A stretch of DNA of 64,000 bases from Delphinus delphis (GCF_949987515.2 NC_082694.2:61254080-61318079), one strand, 5' to 3'. Positions 34,390 to 46,027 are shown, numbered from the stretch's first letter. Notes: a model not told the origin generated them from the sequence alone. Numbers and translations are program-made.

Positions 34390-35291
34390 TTAGAGAAGTT
34401 CCTTTAGCATTTGTTGTAGAGCTGGTTTGGTGGTGCTGAATTCTCTTAGCTTTTGCTTGTCTGTAAAGCTTTTGATTTCTCCATCGAATCTGAATGAGAT
34501 CCTTGCCAGGTAGAGTAATCTTGGTTGTAGGTTCTTCCTTTTCATCACTTTAAGTATATCATGCCACTCCCTTCTGGCTTGTAGAGTTTCTGCTGAGAAA
34601 TCAGCTGTTAACCTTACGGGAGTTCCCTTGTATGTTATTTGTCATTTTTCCCTTGCTTCTTTCAATAATTTTTCTTTGTCTTTAATTTTTGCCAATTTGA
34701 TTACCATGTGTCTCGGCATGTTTCTCCTTGGGTTTATCCTGTATGGGACTCTCTGCACTTCCTGGACTTGGGTGGCTATTTCCTTTCCCATGTTAGGGAA
34801 GTTTTCGACTATAATCTCTTCAAATATTTTTTTGGGTCCTTTCTGTCTCTCTTCTCCTTCTGGGACCCTATAATGTGAATGTTGTTGCATTTAGTGTTGT
34901 TCCAGAGGTCTTGTAGGCTGTCTTCATTTCTTTTCATTCTTTTTTCTTCATTCTGTCCCACAGCAGTGAATTCCACCATCCTGTCTTCCAGGTCACTTAT
35001 CCATTCTTCTGCCTCAGTTATTCTGCTATTGGTTCCTTCTAGTATAGTTTTCATTTCAGTTATTGTGTTGTTCATCTGTTTGTTTGTTCTTTAATTCTTC
35101 TAGATCTTAGTTAAACATTTCTTGCATCTTCTCGATCTGTGCCTCCATTCTTTTTCCGAGGTCCTGGATCATCTTCACTATCATTATTCTGAATTCTTTT
35201 CTGGAAGGTTGCCTATGTCCACTTCATTTAGTTGTTCTTCTGGGGTTTTATGTTGTTCCTTCATCTGGTACATAGCCCTCTGTCTTTTCAT
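34390..35291 (-). pseudogene. L1 ORF1 pseudogene
   Basis: ORF1 protein is the RNA-binding chaperone that coats L1 RNA. The start codon is placed at 35291, where the minus strand reads M-K-R-Q-R-A-M-Y-Q. A coiled-coil-like region rich in Glu/Lys follows (EEWISDLEDRMVEF near 35020). Then come NIHIIGSQKEK and the RNA-recognition/C-terminal part with RINPRRNMPRHMVIKLAKIKDKE. The normal C-terminus LQARREWHDILKVMKRKNL is readable up to the stop near 34390. A stop codon and frameshifts (for example around 35095 and 34810) break the frame. Length about 300 codons, normal for the family. Confidence 0.85.
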
Positions 35292-36196
35292 CTTGTCTAT
35301 CTTTGTGTGAATGTGTTTTTTGTTCCACAGGCTGCAGGATTGTAGTTCTTCTTGCTTCTGCTGTCTGCCCTCTGGTGGATGAGGCTATCTAAGAAGCTTG
35401 TGTACGTTTCCTGATGGGAGGGACTGCTGGTGGATAGAGCTGGCTGTTGCTTTGGTGGGCAGAGCTCAGTAAAACTTTAATCCACTTGTCTGCTGATGGG
35501 TGGGGCTGAGTTTCCTCCCTGTTAATTGTTTGGCCTCAGGCAACCCAACACTGGAGCCTACCGGGGCTCTTTGGTGGGGCTAATGGCGGACTCTGGGAGA
35601 GCTCACACCAAGGAGTACTTCCCAGAACTTCTACTGCCAGTGTACTTGTCCTCACGGTGACACACAGCCACCCTCCGCCTCTGAAGGAGACCCTCCAACA
35701 CTAGCAGGTAGGTCTGGTTCAGTCTCCAATGGGGTCATTGCTCCTTCCCCTGGGTCCCGATGAGCACACTACTTTGTGTGTGCCCTCCAAGAATGGAGTC
35801 TCTGTTTCCCCCAGTCTTGTCAAAGTCCTGCAATTAAATCCCGCTAGCCTTTAAAGTCTGATTCTCTAGGAATTCCTCCTCCCATTGTCGGACCCCCAGA
35901 TTGGGAAGCCTGACCTGAGGCTCAGAACCTTCAGTCCAGTGGGTGGACTTCTGTGGTATAAATGTTCTCCAGTTTGTGAGTCACCCACCCAGCAGTTACG
36001 GGATTTGATTTTATTGTGACTGTGCCCCTCCTACCGTCTCACTGCTGCTTCTCCTTTGTCTTTGGATGTGGGGTATCTTTTTTGGTGAGTTCCAGTGTCT
36101 TCCGGTCGATGATTGTTCAGCAGTTAATTGATTCTGGTGTTCTTGCAAGAGGGAGTGAGAGCACATCCTTCTACTCTGCCATCTTGAACCAATCTC
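35292..36196 (-). promoter_or_regulatory. L1 5' UTR / internal promoter region
   Basis: About 900 bases, more GC-rich than the rest, between the element's 5' end and ORF1. L1 5' UTRs carry an internal Pol II promoter. Methylation decay and substitutions are likely, since few CpG remain. Confidence 0.75.
36178..36186 (-). promoter_or_regulatory. YY1-type site at the L1 5' end
   Basis: 'caagatggc' on the minus strand, about 10 bases from the 5' terminus. YY1 at this position sets accurate L1 transcription starts in known mammalian L1 copies. Confidence 0.7.
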
Positions 36197-36211
36197 AATG
36201 CTTTTATTTTA

Positions 36212-36730
36212 TTTTTTAAAACCTTTTATTTTATGTTGGAGTATAGTTGATTAACAATGTTGTGTTCGTTTCAGGTATAGGGCAAAGTGAGTCAGTTTGT
36301 ATCTATTCTTTTAGAGGAAGATAACAGAATCCAGAGTTTCTAAAATGTATCATCTACAGTGTTTGGACTACAATAAAAAGCAGAAAACAAACAAACAGAA
36401 AAAAACCTTTCCACAAAGTAAACTCCAGACACAGATGTTTTCACTGGTGAATTCTGTAAAACCGTTAAGAACGAAATAATACCAGTATTACACAATCTCT
36501 TACAAATAGAGAAAGAAGGATCACTCCCCAGTGTTTTGGAGATTCATCTATGGTGTGATGTATATTTATACTTCAATCTTTATCATTCTGTTATATGAAT
36601 ATACAAGGATTTAAAGCTGCTATGAACACTGTTAAACAAGTGTTTTGTGGACATAGATTTTTAATTTGTGCTAGTAAATATACAGGAGTGGAATTGCTAG
36701 GTTGTAGGGTAGGTGTATGTCTAATGTTAT
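36212..36730. repeat. Cluster of small L1 fragments
   Basis: 36212-36312 is an antisense L1 3' end ('atgttggagtatagttgat'). About 36395-36545 is a sense ORF2 piece ('acagatgttttcactggtga'). About 36545-36730 is an antisense 3'-region piece ('caggagtggaattgctagg'). The order suggests several old insertions rather than one element. Confidence 0.65.
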
Positions 36731-36902
36731 AAACTTAAATTGATCTCAACTCTATTTCTGTTCCTGCTAAAAACGCATGACACCCTTCTGGCCTTGTTCT
36801 TATCTGTAGAAGGGAAGATTCAGATTATTTGATCTCCAAAGACCCTTCTGTTTTCAAATACTATAATTATGCTATTAAGCCATTCCCAGATGTTCTATTT
36901 TT

Positions 36903-37233
36903 TTAATTAATTTATTTATTTACTTTTAGCAGCGTTGGGTCTTTGTTTCTGCATGTGGGCTCTCTCCAGTTGCGGCAGGTAGGGGCTACTATTCGTTGAA
37001 GTACGTGGGCTTCTCATTGCGGTGGCTTCTCTTGCTCTGGAACACGGGCTTTAGGTGTGCGGGCACACCAGCTCAGTAGTTGTGGCTCGTGGGCTCTAGA
37101 GTGCAGGCTCAGTAGTTGTGGTGCATGGGCTTAGTTGCTCCGCGGCATGTGGTATCTTGCCAGACCAGGGCTAGAACCTGTGTCGCCAGCATTGGCAGGT
37201 GGATTCTTAACCACTGTGCCACCAGGGAAGTCC
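36903..37233 (-). mobile_element. Long-form CHR SINE, antisense, first of a stacked pair
   Basis: Antisense long SINE, ending 'ccaccagggaagtcc'. Flanked by 'atgttctattttt' (36890-36902) and 'aatgttctaattttt' (37234-37248). Confidence 0.92.
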
Positions 37234-37248
37234 AATGTTCTAATTTTT

Positions 37249-37254
37249 TTTTTT

Positions 37255-37293
<39 letters not shown>

Positions 37294-37481
37294 ACGCGGG
37301 CCTCTCACTGTTGTGGCCTCTCCCGTTGCGGAGCACAGGCTCCGGACGCGCAGGCTCAGCAGCCATGGCTCACGGGCCCAGGCGCTCCGCGGCACGTGGG
37401 ATCTTCCCAGACCGGGGCACGAACCCGCGTCCCCTGCATCGGCAGGTGGACTCGCAACCACTGCGCCACCAGGGAAGCCCC
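37249..37481 (-). mobile_element. Short-form CHR SINE, antisense, second of a stacked pair
   Basis: Begins with a T run of about 28 bases, then 'gctgtacgcggg', ending 'ccaccagggaagcccc'. Flanked by 'aatgttctaattttt' at 37234-37248 and 37482-37496. The left flank is also the right TSD of the older SINE next door. The long pure T run suggests a relatively young copy. Confidence 0.95.
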
Positions 37482-37499
37482 AATGTTCTAATTTTTAAT

Positions 37500-38510
37500 T
37501 AACTTTTTTATTTGAAATAATATCAAACTTACAAAAAGTTGCAGAAATAAATGTAGTACAAACATCCATATACCCCCTTTTATCTAAATTTACCTATTGT
37601 TAACATTTATCCCATTTGCTTTGTCATTTGTGCCATCTGTATGTATATAGCTATAGCCATATCTGTTTACATGGAATTTTTTCTGTACTATTGGAGGGTA
37701 AGTTATATACACATCATGGTCCTTTATCCCTAAGTAGTTTAGTGTGTATTTCCTAGGAGTAGGGATATTTTCTTCCACAGCCACATTACAGTTATCAACT
37801 TGATAAGTTTACATTGACAACATATTTTAATCGAATTTACTCTCCATATATAATGTTCTTTAAAGCATTTTACTCCCCTTCAATGCAGGTTTCAGTCTAG
37901 GGTCAGGTACTGCATTTAATCATCATGTGTCTTTAGCCTTCTTTAATTCGGAACATTTTCACAGTCTTTCTTTGTCTTTTATGACATTAACATTTTTGAA
38001 GAATACAGTCCCTCTACACTTTGATTTGACTTGATATATTTATTTTTTTAAATATTTTTTAATTAATTAATTAATTTATTTCAGCTGCTCTGGATCTCAG
38101 TTGTGGTATGCAGGATCCCCGATGCGGCATGTGGGCTCTTAGTTGCAGCATGCAGGCTCTTAGTTGCGGCATGCGAACCTCCCAGCTGCGGCATGCATGT
38201 GGGATCCAGCTCCCCAACCAGGGGTCAAACCCGGCCCCCCCGCCTTGGTAGCATGGAGTCCCACCCACTGGACCACCAGGGAACTCCCCCATCTTCATTT
38301 TTATTTTAATAGAAAATTCCTCATTTTATGTCTGCCTGATTTTTCCTCTGCCTGATTAGATTCAGGTTATTCATTCTCAGCTGCAGTACTGCATGAGTAG
38401 ATGATGTTGGGTCACTTTTGAGGTATCACTTGGCAGTTGCATTTTAACAGAGACAGAAGCTCTCATCTGAAGGGATAACGTTTTAAGCATGATTTTCAGG
38501 ATTTGGTGTT
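37500..38510 (-). repeat. Old L1 3' UTR (L1M class), antisense, interrupted by a SINE
   Basis: 'tgaaataatatcaaacttac', 'cccattttgctttgtcat'-like blocks, 'gtgtatttcctaggagtag', 'catcatgtgtctttagcc' and, after the SINE, 'ttagattcaggttattcatt' follow one known order of an ancient L1 3' UTR in antisense. Confidence 0.78.
38041..38289 (-). mobile_element. Second-type long CHR-like SINE, antisense
   Basis: In sense it reads 'gggagttccctggtggtcc', then 'atgctaccaaggcgg' and repeated 'gcatgccgcaactaag'-like units. Same type as the outer SINE at 11978-12438. It splits the L1M 3' UTR. No clear TSD was found. Confidence 0.82.
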
Positions 38511-38554
38511 GGAGATACAGCACATTTTCTGCGGAATTCTCACTTGACCTTTTA

Positions 38555-38885
38555 TTCATTCACACAACAAGTATTTATTGAGTATCTGCTATGTACCAGA
38601 CACTGTCCTAGATGCTGAGAATACCGTGGCAAACTAAAAAGGCACTGTTTCTTTCCTTGTTGAGTTTATATTTTCATCAGAGGTTTAGACAAGAAACAAA
38701 TAAACAAATACTGTAATGTGGATCTTGAGAGGAGGAATGAAAATACAAAGATGATGTGGTGGACAGTGGCAGGGGCCATAGGGTTTGCAGGGGCTAATTT
38801 AGTCATTTGAACTGAGACCTGAATGACCAGAAGGAACCAGGTATGAAGGCCCTAAGGCAAGACAGGGAAAGGAAAAATTTAGGGT
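38555..38885 (-). repeat. L2 LINE 3' end, antisense
   Basis: Starts 'caacaagtatttattgagt', then 'accagacactgtcctagatg', and ends 'aaggccctaaggcaagacag', the antisense of the L2 3' end. Confidence 0.8.
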
Positions 38886-38929
38886 GAAATCACAAAACCC
38901 TCAGAAATCCATTTCCAAGGTCATTCTTG

Positions 38930-40200
38930 AACTTAATCTCACCATTCTCTGTGCAATTTCCAAAACATCAACTTCAATTTCATTCCATTTCATTACTTTT
39001 CCTATCCTTCCATCTTACCTGCTTTAGTACCTCTGCTCCAACAATTTTTAAAGAATCACTGAGATTTTCAATCTCAATGACCCTACGTTTTTTTCATTTC
39101 CTACCACCCTCATGTCTGCATTTCTGTCCTTAGGGTTCTATGGTCATGCACCCTAAACTCCTTGACTCTTCCTCCATCATAATCATCTGGCTGAATTCCA
39201 GCCATGGCTAACCTCAACTACCGACCTCATCCTCACCTGCTCCTGAGCTGCTCAAGACTGCCTGGGAAGAACACATAATATTCTGACTTGTGTCCTATTA
39301 AATTCATGGCCATAATCTCACAGGCAGTCAACACCACCTACTGCTTCATTCTGCCCTCTTGTGTTTGCTCTCTCACTCTTCAAAAGACTGCTCACATTTG
39401 CCCCTCTGTCTTCTCCCCGTCCATGTCAATCCCTCCCCCACAGCCTCCACTATCCCCTGTTGATTTTGCCTCACATTTTCTATAGAAGATAAGAACCAAT
39501 TCAACAGGAATACTCTCATCCTTACACAACCAAGTCTACAAAATGATCTGCATGTATAGCCTCACCTTTCCTTTCTGTTTCAGAAATTCTCTGTGCCCCT
39601 GTACCATCCCTTCTTTGCCTTGCAAATAGCAATTTCTCTTCTCTTCTGGAACATTCATATCAGAATTCTAACATGCTCTAAAATCTTTCGTCTTGAAAAA
39701 CAGACCGAAAAAACTTTCTCCCATGATTCCATATTTCCATCTAGTTACTGCCTCAAATTTTTGCTTCCCTTCACATGCAAACTTCTTGAAAGTTGTTCAT
39801 ATTCGCAGTCCCCACTTATCCTCTCTCTCACCTTTTCTAATGGGATTTGGTCCTCACTACTCCTGAAACTGCTCCTGCCAAGGTCATCTGTTACCTCCAC
39901 AAAGTCAAGTGCAAGGACTACTTTTCTCTTGACCTCTTACTTGACCTTTCAGTGCATTTGACACGTTCTCTTTCTTGAAACCTTCTCTTCTTGTGGCTAC
40001 CCAGACAGCATAACGGCACCCTCTCTGGTTTTCTCCCATCTCACTGACTACTCCTCCATTTCCTTTGCTCGCATCTCCTCCTTTGCTTCACCTCTATTTT
40101 TTGGTGTCCCCAGGGCTCAGACCCGGTCCCTTTTCTCTATTTTACTCTCTTCCTAGGTGATCCATTGATTCCCATGCTTCTCCCTTCACCCATATTCCAA
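38930..40200 (+). repeat. L2 LINE internal region (ORF2), sense
   Basis: 'ctgctcctgccaaggtcatc', 'cagtgcatttgacacgttc', 'ctcatctcctcctttgcttc'-like text and 'tttttggtgtccccagggct' match L2 ORF2 coding sequence. Frames of 65-122 codons inside are broken L2 reading frames. It sits head to head with the L2 piece on the left. Confidence 0.78.
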
Positions 40201-41954
40201 TAACCTTTCTTCTGCACATGAGGGTCTCTAACCCCAAGCACTAGATTTCTGAGGCCACTGTCAAAGAGGGTGGTAGATTTGCAGTGTGGTCTCTTCCCCT
40301 TGACCGCAACAGTGACTATCCTGACTGGTTAGCAAATTAAGATCTGATTTGAGACAAAAAATATATAAAATTTATGATTTGAAAAGACTAGCACACATCA
40401 TTAAAAAACATTTCTTATGGTAAATTATTTTATGATTTCAGCATGGAAAGCTCATTTCCTACCACACATAGCCAAATGCACTGCAGTTTGTTTTAGTTTC
40501 AAGCTTCCTGGCTCTAAATTTAAAAGTGAGCTCAAGTCAACCAGAGTGCAGATTCTCTGTGTGTGGCCTGCCCGCCCTCCTTCCTTCCCTAATTTTGTAG
40601 TTGGAAACACCTTAAAAGGAAAAATAACTCCCCTTTGGGCAAAATGAAGCAAAAATGTAAACCGCTTCTTATGCTATCTTGAATGAATGTATGTTTCCCA
40701 TCATTACATTTTGTGGTTCAGTGTAGGCTGTTGAGAGAAAATGGAGAAAAGAAGTAGAAAAATATCAAAGCACATGCATAAAATCATAAAAATAGAAGAG
40801 AGGGCTATGTGAGAGCTTACTGAGAAAAAAAAGTAAACTGGTCTATTTAGTTCTCATGCCAGATGAATTTTTAGCATCTCTAAGAATAGGTTGGTAAGAA
40901 TTAAAAAAATGAGCTTTCTGCATCAAGCTTCCCAGTCTCTGCAGAATTCAGGTTGCTATTTACTCTTTGTGTCTTTGCACAATTGGCCTAACCCCTAATT
41001 CAGTCCTCTTGTCTAGAGGACTTATTTCTTTAGTGAAGTCTCCCTTCATTCACCGCGTACAAGTGCCATTCTACCCTCCAGAGCAAAGGAGAGATTCTCC
41101 TTACCCCCCACCACATCTGCTCAGATGTCTAGATAATACTCTGGAAATTCCCGCAGAAGTGCCCATACATAGAAACTACAAAGTTTGGAAGAACTCTAAT
41201 TATGAATCACTGTGAGGTTGCTAGAAGGTTCTGGAAGGAGAAGCAGGGAAGGATAGCATTGTGGAAGTTAATCTTGGGGAAAAGGGGCTGATGTACCTTT
41301 TTTTAAAACTCTGGGTTTTATGCCATATTCTGAAAAATGTCTTCATTATGCCTGTTTCCCAGTTGCAGAGGTGGGTTTGGGGGTGAAGGAAGGAAGGAGA
41401 GGGTGTTTCTGAAGATCGTGCAATATGTGTTTTGTTGTCTCCAAAGCAACTGGTCACTTCAGTTTATCATTCAGGTTTTGTATTTTACAGCCACGATCTG
41501 TGAGGTTATAACCTTTGAGCTCTGTGCAAAGGCACATTAATACGTTATGTAAAATTAACAACCTCCCTCTCCTTGCTCTCAAAGACTTTTGCAAAGGGGC
41601 AGATGGCATAAAGAAAGAGGTTGTTAAACAATGAAAGTCTAAGGGGCACATGTAATAAATTCCTCCTCAGAGCAAATAGTGCACAACCAGAAAATAGGGT
41701 AATGAGTAAGATGGAGAATGGGTAAATCAATGAAGTCAACAGCAGTGAAAAAAAGAGAAGAAGAAGCAAGAGGTGAGGAGAAAAGTTAGGGTGCACTGAA
41801 CGCTTTATAAGCTCTGGTCATCTGGTGGAAGGTGTCAAACCATCATTGAGCCCATGAGAGAAATGGCTATGCCTAAGAATGGTAATCACTGGAACGTGGG
41901 AGTCTTACAAGAAGGGTGAGGCAAGTAAGTTGGAGTTTAGATCTCTTTTCCTTT
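40201..41954. other. Single-copy DNA, nothing recognised
   Basis: Frames of 60-83 codons occur on both strands (for example 40417-40647 and 41545-41796 minus) without recognisable domains. No repeat could be named. Confidence 0.4.
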
Positions 41955-42955
41955 CGCTCCTTTTTTTTTAAACACAACTTTATTGAGATATAATTTACAT
42001 ACCATAAAACCTGTTCATTTAAAGTGTACAATTCAATGGTTTTTACAGAGTTGTGCAAACGTCACCATAATCTAAGTTTACAACATTTTTATCATCCCCC
42101 AAAGAAACCCCAGTGCCAGTTAGTAGTCACTCCCATTCTGTCCCCCCCCCAGCCCCTGGTAACCATTTGTCTCCTTTTGGTCTCTATGGATTTGCCTCTT
42201 CTGGGCATTTCATACAAATGGAATCATATAACATATGGTCTTTTGCATATAACATATGGCTGACTTCTTTCACTAGGCCTAACATGTACAAGGTTCATTC
42301 ATGTTGTGGCATGTATCAGTGCTTTATTCCTTTTATGGTTAAATAATATTCCTTTATGGAATATTATTTGGGCTGTTTTCACTTTTTGGCTATTATGCAT
42401 TTGAATAATGCTGCTATGAACATTCATGTACAAGTTTTCGTGTGGACAGCTGTTTTCATTTCTTTGGGATAGATACCCAGGAATGAAATTGCTAGGTCAT
42501 GTGGTAACTCTGTTTAACATTTTGAGGAACTGCCAAACTACAGAGTGATTCCACTATTTTACATTTCCACCAGTGAGGCATGAGAGTTCCAATTTCTCCA
42601 CATCCTTACCACTTGTTACTGTCTGTCTTTTTTTTTTTTTTTTTTTTGTGGTACACGGGCCTCTCACTGTTGTGGCCTCTCCCATTGCAGAGCGCAGGCT
42701 CAGCGGCCATGGCTCACGGGCCCAGCTGCTCTGCGGCATGTAGGATCATCCCAGACCGGGGCACGAACCCGTGTCCCCTGCATTGGCAGGCAGACTCTCA
42801 ACCACTGCACCACCAGGGAAGCCCCTGTCTGTCTTTTGATTGTAGCCATCCTAGTGGGTATGAAGGGATGCCGCATTGTCATTTTGATTGGCATTTCTAT
42901 AATGACTAATGAAGCTGAGCATCTTTTCATGTACTTTTTAGCCATTTTTCCTGTC
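41955..42955 (-). repeat. Old L1 3' part, antisense, interrupted by a SINE
   Basis: 'aacttttattgagatataatttac' class start, then 'gtacaattcaatggttttta', 'tacccaggaatgaaattgc' and 'gctgagcatcttttcatg' in antisense order from the 3' UTR into ORF2. The SINE sits at 42632-42824. Confidence 0.85.
42632..42824 (-). mobile_element. Short-form CHR SINE, antisense, with 13-base TSD
   Basis: Flanked by 'ctgtctgtctttt' at 42619-42631 and 42825-42837. It lacks part of the 'ctccggacgcgc' segment. Confidence 0.94.
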
Positions 42956-43364
42956 TGTCTTGCCACCACACATTCATTCATTATCCCCCAATCTTCCATC
43001 CTCTCCTCTCTCTGAAGATGTAGCACAAAACCTGGGTAGGCAGGACCTGTATTGAGAGGCTGTTTTGTATGCTGAAACTGTCTCTCAGGGAAACCCAAGG
43101 ACAAGTTCGTTACTATTGATTCTGAACCATTAAAATTACGAATTTTCATTTAATTCAAGCTAACAGACTTTTAGTAAGTACTTTCAAGGTACTTATGTTC
43201 AAACTAGTGGAATATTATGGACTTACTGACCATCAGGCTTGACATCTGATGGAGAAGACAAATTATGTCCATCAATAAGTGTAAAATAGGAAGAATTAAG
43301 TAAACATCATAAGTTAAGTACTAAAGTGCTATCTATGGAAGAAGAGAAAGCCTTCAAAATGGGC

Positions 43365-43640
43365 GTACTGTTTGATTCAGCAATCCACTACTAGAAATCT
43401 ATCCCAAGGAAATAAATACATATTTCCACACAAGTTTAGGTACATGGGTGTTTACCCAAGTGTTATTTCTAATTGTGAAAAATCAAACACTTCAATAGGT
43501 AGGTAAATAAATTGCCACACATCCATGTAACAATTATGCATTTATTTAAAATGATTTACAAGTATATTTATGAGAAATATATGTATATAATTCATGCAGA
43601 AAGTATGAGAAATCTCCAGGGCCCAGAAAAGAAAAAAGGA
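43365..43640 (+). repeat. Old L1 3' part, sense
   Basis: 'tttgattcagcaatccact' and 'atctatcccaaggaaataaa' are the ORF2-end/3' UTR text of an old L1 in sense. The right boundary is uncertain. Confidence 0.6.
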
Positions 43641-44093
43641 AAATGAAAACCAGAATGGTAAACAGGTGAGCTGGTGCCACAGCAGGACTGGGGAGAAAGG
43701 GTTGGGGAGGGACTGTTAGGTTTAGTGATGTGGGGATTTAGGTTTTAACATTCATATGGGCAGGAGGTAAGAGCTAGGGTCTGCTAAATGTACTGCCCAG
43801 TGTAAAGCCAGTCGCCTTGAAGGACTACAATCTCAAGAAGGATGTGGATTAGGGCAAAATCCCACTCAGCAGCAGAAGTAACATGGAACTCTGTCATTTC
43901 AGATAGTCTCTGGGTAGAAAAAATAAGTTTATTTTGAAGATTTATAATCATGGACCTGCAACTCATATGGGTTTGGGGTCCAAATTGTACTATCTGAGTT
44001 CAAGAGGAGCCCAAGGTAGGAAATTGTTTTAAAAAGTCTCTTAGCCAGAGTCACCAGGTTCAGAAGCATTTTATGATTACCCGATTATTTGTA
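43641..44093. other. Single-copy DNA, nothing recognised
   Basis: Nothing was recognised between two L1 fragments. Confidence 0.35.
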
Positions 44094-44117
44094 GTTGTAA
44101 GTCCTCCTATTTTTTAT

Positions 44118-44610
44118 TTTATTTTATTTTTTTGAAGGAATGTTATCTTTTTTTAAATAAATAAATTTATTTATTTATTTTTGGCCGCGTTGGGTCTTTG
44201 TTGCTGCTTGCAGGCTTTCTCTAGTTGTAACGAGCAGGGGCTACTCTTCATTGAAGTGAGCGGGCTTCTCATTGCGGTGGCTTCTCTTGTTGTGGAGCAC
44301 GGGCTGTAGGTGCGTGGGCTTCAGTAGTTGTGGCATGCGGGCTCTAGAGCGCAGGCTCAGTAGTTGTGGCACACGGGCTTAGTTGCTCCACGGCATGTGG
44401 GATCTTCCTAGACCAGGGATTGAACCCGGGTCCCCTGCACTGGCAGGTGGATTCTTAACCACTGTGCCACCAGGGAAGTCCCTCTCTTATTTTTTAAATT
44501 GAAGTATAGTTGATATCATGTAAGTTACAGGTGTACCATATAGTGATTCACAATTTTTAAAGGTTATACTCCATTTATAGTTATTATAAAATATTGGCTA
44601 TATTCCCTGT
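44118..44610 (-). mobile_element. 5'-truncated L1 3' end with long TSD, containing a SINE
   Basis: T/A-rich tail, SINE, then 'ttgaagtatagttgatatc' and 'tatattccctgtgttgt' (antisense L1 3' UTR). Flanks at 44094-44117 and 44611-44635 match over 24 bases apart from one extra G; both contain 'tcctcctattttttat'. Confidence 0.85.
44150..44482 (-). mobile_element. Long-form CHR SINE, antisense
   Basis: Begins with the AAATA-type tail in antisense and 'ggccgcgttgggtctttg', ending 'ccaccagggaagtccc'. It is nested in the L1 fragment. Confidence 0.92.
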
Positions 44611-44635
44611 GTTGTAAGGTCCTCCTATTTTTTAT

Positions 44636-45803
44636 CAGCTTCTTTGAACCACTGTCATTTATTTGATTAATTGCCTGGCAGTTTGGGTTTGTAAACACCC
44701 ACCCATTCTTGTAAACAAAGAATCTGCAATTCTTTGTAGCTCCACTCAACTTTTTACTGGCTCCATCTATGCTTTCCTTTTCTCTTTAGTATTTAAAAAT
44801 GTTGCACCTTCTTCAGGTATCATAGCACATCGTGCTTTAACCATCATTTATTTTTTTAAAGGAGTTAGTGCATTTCATTCCCGATTTGTAAAAAATATAT
44901 TTTTATTATTGTTGTGACAAGACTACCACTACTTTTGGAATTTTCTGCTCTAGGTTTCTGCTAACTTGTACTACTTCAAGGTAGTGTAACATATTTTAAC
45001 AGAAACTCAGTATTTTTTGGAAGACTTGTTCATTGCTTTAGAAACTCATCTGGCTGGATAGTCTTGTTTTTGTTCTTTCAGATGGTTTTACTTTTGAGTT
45101 GCAGTTCAAGTTTGGAGGTGGTGTCCTCCACAACAGTTGTCCCCCAGATGGCAATGAGAGGAGTGAGAAGCTGGGAAATGATGTCTTGTGAGAGAGTGTT
45201 TAAGGTCCTGGAGATGATCCATCTGAAAAACTGAGAACCCAGGAAAGCCAGAAGGACTGTCCCCAAATATCAGGATAATGAGAGGGAGAATAATCAAGGA
45301 AGTTCTAGCTTTAATATGCAGAAGAAAATGTTAATTAGAGCCATGCAACAACCAGATATATCATTGCAGGTGAGGTGCTTTTTATCAGTGGGGTTTGAGG
45401 AATCATGCACAGGCTTCAAGCCCAGACCAAAACTTTGCTCCCTTTTAGACCTGAACGAGACACATTCCATAGTAGGAAGAAAAAAATCAGTGTGTGAATT
45501 GTATACACAGTTGTCTTAAAATTTAGTGGGTTTAATTATGAGATGAACCATGGAAATAGGGTACCATTATATTTTATGCCCATTTTTGTCTCTTTCCTTT
45601 AGGGGAAGAGGATTTTCTGTGATGTTTCTAAGGTTCTTTTTACTATTTAAACGTCCTTACCTTTGGGTCTTCGTGTGTGGAAGAATAAGACAACACTTTG
45701 GACAAGTAGCTTTTATTTTCTCTTTACTCTTTGGATTAGACATTGAAGTATACAAATTAGAAAATATGAAGGGTATTTTGTTTCTAAGAAATATTAATTC
45801 ATT
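44636..45803. other. Single-copy DNA, nothing recognised
   Basis: No repeat or exon could be named. Two overlapping minus-strand frames at 45078-45297 contain hydrophobic stretches but no diagnostic motif. Confidence 0.35.
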
Positions 45804-45814
45804 TATAATACATA

Positions 45815-46027
45815 TATATATTTTTTATTTTTTTGCGGTACGCGGGCCTCTCACTGTTGTGGCCTCTCCCGTTGCGGAGCACAGGCTCTGCACGCGCAGG
45901 CTCAGCAGCCATGGCTCACAGGCCCAGCCGCTCCGCGGCATGTGGGATCCTCCTGGACCGGGGCACGAACCCGTGTCCCCTGCATCGGCAGGCGGACTCC
46001 CAACCACTGTGCCACCAGGAAAGCGCC
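45815..46027 (-). mobile_element. Short-form CHR SINE, antisense, with 11-base TSD
   Basis: Flanked by 'tataatacata' at 45804-45814 and 46028-46038. An otherwise intact body with 'gcggtacgcgggcc' at its tail side. Confidence 0.93.

Larger units (their letters stand above)
29472..36196 (-). mobile_element. Essentially full-length L1 LINE, antisense, with 14-base TSD
   Basis: The 5' end (at the right) reads, in sense, 'gagattggttcaagatggc', the canonical L1 start. The 3' end is at about 29472. The flanks 'aatgcttttatttt' at 29458-29471 and 36197-36210 are the TSD. Order from the right: 5' UTR 36196-35292, ORF1 35291-34390, ORF2 about 34330-29693, 3' UTR. It carries SINEs at 30149-30363 and 32352-32558, an L1 insertion at 33764-34045 and an AT-rich expansion at 34185-34310. 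It was a complete retrotransposon but its genes are now broken. Confidence 0.95.

Noticed and set aside
29472..36196. L1 ORF2 reverse transcriptase as an endogenous retrovirus or retron
   Set aside because: No LTRs, gag, protease or env. Endonuclease, FADD motif, poly(A) and TSD all show a LINE.
45078..45297. Hydrophobic minus-strand frames as an old retroviral envelope remnant
   Set aside because: No LTR or diagnostic motif nearby; the resemblance is too weak to support.
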